From Cinnamomum chago (lineage: Eukaryota > Streptophyta > Magnoliopsida > Laurales > Lauraceae), in contig CP142453.1 of assembly GCA_038049695.1 (NCBI GenBank), positions 128,847,001 to 128,911,000 of the forward strand: 64,000 nucleotides of DNA, given 5' to 3'. The position numbers and the translations under genes are program-made. The notes beneath the pieces were generated by a model. The model did not search any database. It was given only the letters and a program-made list of their open reading frames with translations, and was not told the DNA's origin. Each line of letters opens with the position of its first letter. Positions within the stretch are counted from its first letter, which is position 1. Positions 54,641 through 64,000 of this stretch are shown one piece after another.

Positions 54641-55069
54641 CCTGGGCTTGTCCATCTTATTTGATATTCAGAGAAAGAGATGACCTCCAGCCCAGCACCT
54701 TTCGTTGTGAAGTGGAAATCTAGCACAGGCCAGCGGATAAACAGTCAATCCATATTGAGACCACAGTGCGCTGGGTCATCATCCCTGGCTCAGCCAAGTG
54801 CAACCCCCAAAATTCATGTGGTTCAAGTGAATTGACCATTGTGGGCATTTCACAATTTTCAGCACCTATCAAATTTGCGAACCCTTTTGTGGTGCTCGCC
54901 CCCAGCCAAGCCACTGCAGAGGAGGGTAGGATTGTTGATTGGGGTTAGGTTAAAAGTGCGCATGGTGTGATGATCTAGCCATCCTGAGGACGAATTTGGT
55001 AGGTTAGTACACCTCTCTAGTCAAATTTAGGTTTTTATTGCCCATGCACTGAAGGGCTCTAGCTAAGAT

Positions 55070-55278
55070 TTTTTTTTTTTTTTTGCCAACCGGAGGGATA
55101 CAAGGTCTCTTTAAGCATCTGACTAAATCCCCTGGGGTGGTGGCCTCCTCCTATTTCCACTCACCGGGTTCGTCGGGGCTAGAATAGCCTGGATCCCAAC
55201 ACATTAGCAGTCTTCAATGCTGAAACCTCCGGGAGGTTTCGGAGTGCCCCAACCAACGGTGCTGCCAAGCATTAGTGA
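55070..55278 (-). mobile_element. tRNA-derived SINE (family B), 14-bp TSD
   Basis: Second copy of the 38084-38300 family. On the minus strand an A-box region (CTTGGCAGCACCGTTGG) leads to GCATTGAAGACTGC and a poly(A) tail. A perfect duplication GCTCTAGCTAAGAT flanks it (55056-55069 and 55279-55292). Confidence 0.87.
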
Positions 55279-55292
55279 GCTCTAGCTAAGAT

Positions 55293-57100
55293 GAAATGCA
55301 ATACACTCAGTAACATATGAAGTAAAGATACATGGGTTGGGTCATGTTCATGCACACAAATATCCAAACCTACATTGAACCCGACTTGGGTTAATTCATG
55401 AAAAAGCATACCAAGCCTGAACCCTACCAACATGCTACCAAGCCTGCACCCTATTAGGAGCGGGTCGGGGGGAGTCCCCATTTAAACCCGGCCAATTGCA
55501 ATTTCTAATCCAATAGTAAATCGAATTCGGGTTGACGTAAGATTTCAGGATACCCTGTATACTTAGACAACAGTTCGCGTTTTAATATACGGGCCCCGCT
55601 GTGGGGTTCTACTGCTCTTTATTAACTTAAGATTTCCTTGGAATAAAGAATAGGAGGATCCGGATTGGGGTTTACTTAGTGGTAATACTCACCTTAATTT
55701 ATATTTTTTTTTTCACCTGGAGTTGAATCAACAGAAGGCACAAATAGTGTGATTCTATTATTATCATTATACTGATTTTTTTTTTATAATTGGATTTTTT
55801 AGTTATTCGGTTACGGATTAGGGTAAAAATGGAAATCAATTGATGGTCTTTAATCAGATTTAATGATTTTGTATAAATATTATTTATCGCCTTTCTATTC
55901 GTTTAATGGTTTGGATACAGTGGTTTATTTTCTTGATTGCCTTGTTTTACTTAAATATTTTTCTATGTTATTTGATTTAGAGAGTATGGCATTGGATCTT
56001 CAAAATGGTTTTGATTTTTATATAGTTTCTTTTAGAAAGAGATTTATATAGTTGGGATTAGGTGTTTTAGATATAGTTTTGGGGAATTGGGTTAGGGTAA
56101 AAGAGGGGATCAATTTGGGATTTAAGAGTCAAAGAGAAAGACATTGTTTTTAGAGATAGAGATACCTGGTCCTCTTCTTTCTCCTCCACCTCCATAAAAC
56201 TATGCAAAATAGTTAAAAGAGAAGATCACCTTCCACAAAGGGCAGCCGCGATTAAAAAGAGCCCAGTGATCACCTTCTATGCACAGATTACAAAGAATCT
56301 GCACTCTCATAAAAGAGATAGGAGGAAACAAAGAAATGGATACAAACGAAAGGGTTCTGGAATCCAGTGGCATGCGATACGCAGGGACGGACCCACGTTA
56401 CCGTTTGGTAATTTTACCGTTAAGTAAAACATTTATTTTCCTAACAAGAGTTCACGTAAAAAATACTTTAATTTAAATTTTCCTTCAACTTTAAAAAAAA
56501 AATAATAAAAAAGCAATCACCTTTATCCACTAAAAACAAAAAAAAAAACTCCACTTTCATTTACAACTAAAAATAAAATACTATCATAATTCAATTATAT
56601 TTTATTTGATGCTTTACTTCACTTTATTTCAGGAAAATTACCAACCGGGCAGAATACCCGTGGGAATTTTTTAAAATCCCCAAATTTTCAATGGCACCCC
56701 GTCCACCCAACATGCGTGCAGAAACCCTTCCCCTTCCTCTTCCTCAAACCCCAAATCCTCTCCAAGGGCTCTTGCTCGAATGACATCCCAGCCCTCCTGC
56801 CCTCCTTGGTTGTTCCCCCTCCGACGGTCAGGCACAACATCCCAGCCCTCCTGCCCGATAAAGTGGTTTGCCATAGATAAGACCGAAGATTAAGCTGCAC
56901 AAACCACTTTTCACTAGTTCGGTTGATATTTGATTTGTTGGATTTATAAATAAATAAATGGCAGAACCACAGTAGGGCCCGGTCCCAGGGCTTTGGAAAA
57001 GCCTTTTAACATCAACAAAATTTTCGAATCCTCATTTATACTTTACCATCTAGAAGCTCCTGAAAAAAAAAAAAAAGAAAGAAAAACAATAAAACACAAA
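55293..57100. other. No intact gene
   Basis: Around 56690-56880 there is a GC-richer stretch with an internal repeat (ACATCCCAGCCCTCCTGCCC at ~56782 and ~56838) but no family similarity. At 56960-56990, GGCAGAACCACAGTAGGGCCC resembles the left end of the hAT element at 23982, suggesting a hAT remnant. Nothing else was supported. Confidence 0.4.
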
Positions 57101-57800
57101 AAAAAAAGGGTTGGAATTATAGGAATTCCAAAATTCATTTAAGACTTTTAGGTGATAGAAGTTTTGGAATTAGAAAAAAAAAAAAACATGCAATTTAAAA
57201 ATGTAAGGAGAAAAGCCATCTCATCATGTACCAAATTCTGTGGCTTGCTTACTATATAATACCATTATAATTCCCCATTTTTCTCACCAACTTCTCTCTG
57301 AAAATGAGCCTCGAATAAACTCCCCTTTTAGGAATATAATCAAGTGAAGATGGGAAATGAATTGCTAGGGTAATGACGAATTCATTCATATCCAAGTTTT
57401 TTTTTTTTTTTTTTTTTTTTTTAACTTCTTAGGATAGGAATCATACATATTGAGTTCCTATGCATTATAAATTTATAATGCAAACAAAATGAATAGGCCC
57501 TTAGCAAAAATTTATGTAATTGCATTAGAATATTCATCCAGAGACATCTAATGTAGGGAAAAAAATCAATTCTAATAAGTAGGATGTTGTGGACCCCACC
57601 TTAGCTACCTGTATGCATATATCGGAGACTACTTCATTTGATTGATCAATGATCATAGCCATCTTATTGGAAGGTTGGATTAAATGGCTAGAACGAATGA
57701 ATGCAACCTTTCGATCTTGCTTGCCCTTGATTCCACTGATATGAGCATATCTACTGGTAAGTTAGATTTGAGGGTCTGTTTTGTACAAATATAATATATG
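57100..57800 (-). repeat. Inverted fragment of TBL-unit intron DNA
   Basis: On the minus strand this matches the intron-4 region of TBL copy 1 (about 6340-6900). Landmarks are ATGCATACAGGTAGCTAAGG, CTTTCATTCGTTC-like and ACCAGTAGATA-like sequences, including the MITE-like insert. No exon is present. It is a displaced, inverted piece of the tandem unit. Confidence 0.6.
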
Positions 57801-58035
57801 AAGCGATCTGAATCCAATTGAGAAATTCCTAATTGATTTTTGACTTTGCCCAATTTATTTTGACTATTCTTAAATTCGTTTCGTAACTTCTGCACCTTCC
57901 CATCTTAAAGAAAAATCCTTGATTTTTCTGCAATATTCCATCGGTTGCTCGTTTCTTTGAACACATGCAGAACGACCCTTCCTCTCTAACCCAACTCACA
58001 AAGAGAGAGGAAGAAGAAATTGTCCTTTCTCTTCC

Positions 58036-58138
58036 ATGATGCCCCATTCTCTCTCACTCCCTCATCTCTTGTATTGTGGTGACTACTATCATGGAGAAGT
58101 TGATGTTCCTGACATGGATACTCTGGCTTGGTCTACGG
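58036..58138 (+). pseudogene. Possible kelch-repeat exon fragment
   Basis: The frame GDYYHGEVDVPDMDTLAWST followed by a good splice donor (ACG|GTATGT) resembles one blade of plant kelch proteins. No convincing upstream or downstream exon was found, and the candidate next exon at 58416 does not read as kelch. It may be a stray exon copy or chance. Confidence 0.25.
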
Positions 58139-60150
58139 TATGTTCTTCTTTTTCTTTTTTTAATCATTGGTGCATTCAAATGTACCCAAATCATTGGTCT
58201 ATGGTTACACTATATAAGCAGAGGAAATGAGACTTCATCCTGCTCATAGCAAAACGAGTAAGATGGAATTTCCTCCTCCTCAAATCCTTACAAGTTTTCT
58301 AATGTTTTTTTGAGGTGAGAAAATTGAAAGATCAGTATTCCACATTATGAATTTAGTGCCTTGAACTAGAACCATCCATTCTTCTAATGTATTGAAAATT
58401 ATGTTGATTAGGCGAAATTTCACTTGGGCAAGTTGGTCACATCAAGATCCCTCATGGGAAGCCTGGGTAATTTTGTGGAAGTTTTGTCTCCATTAATCGT
58501 CTCAGACACGGGACGCATGTGAATTCCTTTCACATTTTTTTGCATTCTAATTTTTATGCTGCAATATATTTACATTTTGTTTCCATTGAAATAGTGCTCT
58601 TGAATGTTTAAGAGTTGTTTGATGAAATGCCTCCAAGAAATCTTCTAATTTCTGTCAGATGTTTATGAGTTGTTTAATATGAGTGTTTGTAATTCTATCA
58701 ATTGGGTCAAGAGCAATCTTTTAAAGGCCTTCCGTGGTGCTTTCCTTCAAACTAAAACCGAACAAAAAAGCAACTTTTGTCTTCTCGCATTCTCTTTTGT
58801 GATTTGTGTTTGAGAATCTCATAATTTTGACTTCCCCTATTTTCTCCTTTCTCAAACACCTTCAATGATTTGATCCTAGATAGGGTGTTCATGATATCAT
58901 CAACAATTTACATAACTCCTAATTATACACACTACAGAGAGAGAGAGACAGAGAGAGAGAGAGAAGGGGGGGGGGGGGGGGGGGGGGTACAATTTAATCA
59001 GAAAAGAGCCAAATCGCATGGTTATATCTTCTAATCAGGACAATTAATTTTTGTGGTTCATCAGATTATCAACACTTCAAATGACCAAACCATAAAACAC
59101 ACACCCCCAATACGAAGTCAATCCAAGGGACTACATTACAATGCATTGGGGACATGGAGTAGTAATGGATCCTTCTATTTATTTATTTGACAATGCAGAG
59201 CATGTAGCTACAAGATCCAATAACATATAAGAGAAAGGCTAGAACAAAAGTCATTAGAACTGGTGGAGTAGAATAGGGGATCTAAGATCTATGTAAGTGA
59301 CAATCTAAGATTATGATGATTTGATTTGTTAAAGGAGAATTTCTAGAATAGGATGCTACGGACTGACCTATGACTATATTGTAACATGTATTGTTGTTTG
59401 GCTAAGTAGATCTGTGCAAAACCTTTGGATGAAATGATCCAATTTTAGTCAGCTTTACTCAATTTTACTTAATCAAAAGCTCCTTGCTAAGAAATTTGTC
59501 GATTAGGGGCCCACACGACACATTTCTTGACAAGGTGTGGTTTACAATGAATAAATTGAGCACTCACAATTATTTGTAATTTTTTTTCCTTCTTTAGTAT
59601 AAACACCAAGGTCTAAAAAGTGTCACAGAGAGGCCCCATGTATAAGGCCCATCGATAGGCCATACAATGGGACACACTGTATTTCCAAGTGATCCATACA
59701 AGCTTGCTCTAATTTTTCCTGTTATATACTTCTTCCAGTGAGAAAGGGCCTTTCCTGTTGCCTTTTCTTCAAACTAAAATCAAACACATTTTCGTTTCTT
59801 ATAGTTGTTTAAGCGTATGCTAATTTTGACTCCCCTATTTTCTCCTTTCCCAGAAGCCTTCACTGATTTGATCATGGGTAAGGGTTCTTTGAACAAAAAG
59901 TATTTCATTGAACAGAAAGTAACTTTTCTCTTCTTATGTTCTCTTTTGTTATAATTGTTTGATTACCTCAATGGCAAGCGCTTTTTTATTTTAAATATAA
60001 ACCCTAGCCCCACAAAAGAAAACACAAAATTAGACTCCAAATTTAAAGTGGTTCCTGGTTGGGTTCGGATTTCTTGAGGTTGCTGCATCTCTCTGGTCCA
60101 GAAGTTGTGCTGGTCTCTCCTGCAGTCCTGTAAGTAGAAACTGCAATGAA
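58139..60150. other. No gene; (GA)n/(G)n tract at 58935-58987
   Basis: AT-rich sequence with a (GA)n run leading into ~20 G (58968-58987). Two weakly similar stretches (58720-58900 and 59740-59890, sharing CCTATTTTCTCCTTTC and GATTTGATC) suggest an old local duplication. No coding region supported. Confidence 0.45.
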
Positions 60151-60159
60151 AGGTAGAAG

Positions 60160-60760
60160 AGTAGTAGTAAATTTTATTGGGGGTGGGCAGTCCAAGTTTG
60201 GTCAATGCATCAACAACCGTATTTGCTCACAGTAATGGGCACCCAAGGCTGGATTCTTTCCAAGCATTCTAGAATGGCCTCCCGTGTGTATATAAGGTCC
60301 CAGCATAATGTGTTGTCTTCATTTAAGGCCTGAATAAATAACAGGGCATCCGCTTCAATTAAGACGTTGTCTAATTTGACCTCTATGAAAATGGTTAGGC
60401 CTTTAAGTAACATGTAGTTCTGCCATTAGTGACTGAAAGGTTGTTATCTAACTGGCATAAGTGCAGATAAGATGGCTGGTGTGATCCCTTGTTATGCCTC
60501 CTTTGCCTGCTATGCCTCCTTTGCCTGCATATCTTGAGCAGCCATTTACTGCCCGTCAGTGTAGAGCTTAACACCACCTTGGGGATATGGTTCCAATAGT
60601 GTTGAGTAGTGCCTGTTACCCTTTTGCTCCAGCAGCTTCTTTGCCAGATTCCAGTTGTGTATCAGGTTTAAGGCTTTGTTATTAATAGATGATAGATGCA
60701 GTGGGGCAGTTTGCAATCCTTTGTTCCTTTTGTTATTAATAGGTGTCAAATTTTAATGGT
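60160..60760 (-). pseudogene. LINE-type RNase H remnant
   Basis: On the minus strand, pieces read in order GGVKLYTDGQ (start of RNase H), then LKGLTIFIEVKLDNVLIEAD, then NTVVDALTKLGLPTPNK, the end of the domain. This order and the TDG/EAD/VxDALTKLG motifs fit the RNase H domain at the end of plant LINE ORF2 or related elements. Frameshifts and stops separate the parts. No RT was seen upstream. Confidence 0.65.
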
Positions 60761-63409
60761 TTTGATTTTTCTCCCTCTAAGATTGGTGAAATGTCATTAT
60801 ATATATCTATAAAATTTCCAATGAGAATTTGTTGTGTCTCTTTCTAATTTGTCTGGAGCAATTGTTTTCTTGCTATAATCTAATGTTGGAATTAGACGAG
60901 AGGAAGCTGAAATTGCGTAAGAATGAGATTCTAGCGGATTTGCAATTAATTGACACATGCTAGCTCCATGGATGCTCTTGGTGATGATTCCTTCACCTCT
61001 GTAGAAAGTAATAGAAAGTTGCTAAATCTAAAATCTTGTGGTCATGATTGCCGCTTAGTCGGTGAGAAGTACATCTATATCTCTTTGCTATAGACAATTT
61101 ATTCTGTTATTGGGTTTTTTCTGGTGACAAATATATTTTGATTTTTCAATTCCATCATGGATATTACTTTATTTTGATTGACATATCTGTTTTTAATAAT
61201 CTTAGCAAGCATTTGGATTTGGGATTTTGATGAATATTATTAAATCTCAGTATCAACTATTTTAATAAAGAGAGATGGAGATATCAAACAGATAGTTAAA
61301 AAAAAAAAAAAGACGAAGAACAACTTCAACGTAAATTGAAAGTTGACTGGACCTCCAAAAGCTAGAAGGAGAAGGTGAGCCATAAGGCCATAGATGTGTT
61401 CTTTTTCTTTTTCTGTGAAGTCTGGGTGAAATGCCTAATTATCATTGATTGCATTTTTATGATTTTTGCAATGCTTTTAATCTGTTTAGCTTATTTTCAG
61501 TTAACAATTTCTTCAGAGGACACTATACTGGTATGTTCTTTCTTCTTTTTTGGTCTCTTACATTTCTACCGCTGATGTACTTCAATTACTGGTGTTAATT
61601 GTTTTTCATTTATGAGCTGTAGTAGGCATGGAAAGATATGGCCTGGTGAATGATGTACCATGGAGAGTTGTTGGAAAGCCTGATTAATGATGTTCTGTGG
61701 AGATATTTTTTGCATAAGGATGTCAATGCTGATGTCAATGTTCAGTTTGTAGGCTTGTGAGCTTCTAATCATAGCAAATTAGTAGTTTTTTAAATCAATT
61801 CTTGAGCATCATGTCAGTTTCTATCTTTTTTTATACCTATTTCCTGCATATTCTTAGTCTGGACCATGACGAAGAACACGTAAGTTTCTGCCATGCAGTT
61901 TCTCAACAATCCACCTTATAATGAAGTCTAAACAATCACACTATCACTTTATGTGTAAAACACTCCAAATGATAAGAAAACTGGGCCTTAAGAGATATGG
62001 TCTTCCTCTACTAGGGGAAGGAAGCCAACTTTATAATAAGGATAAAGCTCAGCTATAGATAAGATATATTGACACTTTATTGAAAATATTAACGAGTTTC
62101 TAAGCAAAATAAAAGTAGAGAAACTTTGATGATGGGCAATTTTTTTTTTATATATATAAATTGGATGTCAGTTTATTTATTTATTTATTTTTTTTGTAAG
62201 AGAGAGACTTCCATTGTAAAATTAATTAAACACGTAAATGTTGTCCATCCTTTAGATTTGGCTTTCATAATAAATAAATAAATAAATAAAACTACTCTAA
62301 AACATATGCATATTGTTTAATTTTAAGTTATTTATGAATTGGTTTGGGGTTCAGATTTTTTTATTTTTTAAAAAATGAGAAATATTGAGGATGGTTGGTT
62401 TTTCCTAGAATTATATAGATATATATATATATATATATATTCTTTCTTTTATTTTTAAATCTCATGAAGATGAATATTCAGAAAGTGGATTAAATTTATA
62501 GGATGATCGGTTTAGGGTTACTGATAATCAGAGATGATAAAATGATCATTTGTCGAATGCCTATCATTAAAACAAACCATTTCCTGGCTCCCATGTGATA
62601 GCTATGAATATTTCTTATTTCTTTAGCTATTGTTTTCTGTTTGTGCATAACACTCTGATTATCAATTTTTAAATCTAACCATATAGAGAGTTCAGTTTGG
62701 TTATTCTTGAATGAGGGTTTGATCCAATGTTTTTAGATCTATGAAATTGGTTCCCACTTCCAATCATGTGGATTGTTTATCAAAGTTGTTGGAAAAAAAA
62801 AAAAAAATAAGGGCTTTATATGATCATTACTTGAAAGTTAGTTCAGCCCACAATGTTAGATGCATAGTAATTGTTATGAACAAGATTTTGTTTGTAAGTT
62901 GCTTCATGTGGTCATTATCCGCGACTAGGATGCTTAAAAAATAGGCTTTTGTTTAGAGTGAAGAATGTAGTGAAAGCTTCAATGGAATAAGAAGATTATC
63001 TTACTTCAGTATTTATTTTATATCTCATTCGGCTTTTTGTTGGTGCCACTAATTGCACAGTGATGAAATGCTACTATTTCTTGCACGTCTTGGTTTCGAG
63101 TTACAATGAAGTGGACTTGAATTGATCTGAGTTGTGTGAATATACTGCTGCTGACTACAAATGTTTCTGTTTGCTATTTTCACCCACGAATGATTTATAT
63201 TGTTGATTATAGCCAATATCCCTGATAGAATAATGGATATTTTTTTATTTTATTCTAATACATGTGATCCTACAAATGATGGAATTTTCCATCGACATCA
63301 CCCATGATTGATTCAATTATCTTTTGTCTCGATTCTTCATTTGAAAAGGATGATACTTCATTGCATTGAGCACGGGCACCTTTTGCTAGTTGTATTGAAG
63401 TTTAGTTTT
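60761..63409. other. About 2.6 kb without gene
   Basis: AT-rich sequence with (AT)n at 62423-62441, (AAAT)n/(ATTT)n runs (62167-62190, 62272-62290) and poly-A/T tracts. A short frame LELDERKLKLRKNEILADLQ near 60890 could be transposon-derived but is isolated. Nothing else supported. Confidence 0.45.
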
Positions 63410-64000
63410 GAGGGTCCCCTTAAATAATGAATTGCATTAATTTGCTCATTTGTGGGCCCATCTTCAATCAGTCGAACCCCAGTACTCTACTGCCCAATTG
63501 ATGGGGATAGGTTTGTGTTCGCTAGGGGTGCTCACATGCCAGCTCAAGCTCGACCCAACCCTTGCCCAATGCCCAGCAATTAGGTCTCTCGCCTGTAGGT
63601 GTGCCTAATATATTTGGTCGATTATATAGGCAAGGCCTGGGCCTATAGTCACCTGAATTCATTCATGCCTTGGGCAGACATAGTCGACGAAGAATGGTGT
63701 GTGTATGATGCACTGGCCTGGCCTACGTTCCAGGCCCGTGGTCAAAATCTGAGACTCCATTTGAGGTCCAACTGTTGATGGCCCAACATGGCCCACAAAA
63801 GCTCCTAGGTAGAATATTCTCCTATTGGAGGAAGGGATGGGATGTGTAAACCTTTCTCAACCGAGTTCGATAAAAACTTAAACTTGTTGCTGAGCTTCCT
63901 CTTAGCAGACATTAGTCATTAGTAGCATTCATTTTGACAGGGCTATACAAGGCCTGAGCCAGCAAGGACCAGCTTGAGTGCAGCCCAGTTTGAGCTGTAT
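63410..64000 (+). repeat. Fragment of a further TBL-type unit, exon 4 missing
   Basis: Sequence matches 6940-7370 (TTGTGGGCCCA, CTTCAATCAGTCGAACC, CTACTGCCC) and then jumps to the equivalent of 7880-8010 (TTAGCAGACATTAGT, GGGCTATACAAGGCC). The ~500 bp between, holding exon 4 of TBL, is deleted. The copy runs off the window end, so more of this unit may follow. Confidence 0.65.

Overview
This is nuclear DNA of a flowering plant. Genes have spliced exons with GT/AG borders, the background is AT-rich, and it is full of LTR retrotransposons, hAT and other MITEs, and tRNA-derived SINEs. The gene content (xylan-acetyltransferase family, ABA receptor) fits an angiosperm; I cannot name the species. 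Only four host genes look intact. No rRNA, true tRNA or CRISPR array was seen.

Region 1 (1-32 kb) is a tandem segmental array. About 14-16 kb units start near 1, 15958 and 30090 with the same flanking sequence. Units 1 and 2 each carry one intact five-exon minus-strand gene of the TRICHOME BIREFRINGENCE-LIKE (TBL/DUF231) family, predicted Golgi xylan O-acetyltransferases of 405 and 403 aa. Both keep the GDS and DxxH motifs. Exon lengths match exactly (335/172/197/159 nt) except the last (355 vs 349 nt). Introns differ greatly: unit 1 has a degraded Copia element in intron 2, unit 2 has a hAT element in intron 1. Unit 3 keeps only the flank. More pieces of the same unit lie inverted near 57.1-57.9 kb and direct at 63.4-64 kb.

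Region 2 (32-40 kb) holds an intact intronless PYR/PYL abscisic acid receptor of the PYL4-6 type on the minus strand, with a TATA box. Four SINEs and one MITE surround it.

Region 3 (40-54 kb) is the most unusual. A 1.45 kb segment occurs twice in direct orientation (39902-45032 and 52296-53747). Copy A is split by a non-autonomous LTR retrotransposon (gag only, no pol); copy B keeps the empty site. A younger relative (LTRs differing by about one base) sits at 47464-51687 and landed inside a foldback MITE. Between these elements is a 325-codon intronless gene whose product has no plant family I recognise. Its Cys/His arrangement recalls bacterial CNF-type Rho-deamidase domains. It is the best candidate for something undescribed or horizontally acquired.

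Region 4 (54-64 kb) has no intact gene: SINEs, a LINE RNase H remnant, simple repeats and decayed TBL-unit fragments.

Mobile elements were called mainly from structure (terminal repeats plus target-site duplications, with empty sites in a paralogous copy where available). Exon borders were set by eye from reading frame, splice sites and agreement between the two TBL paralogs.
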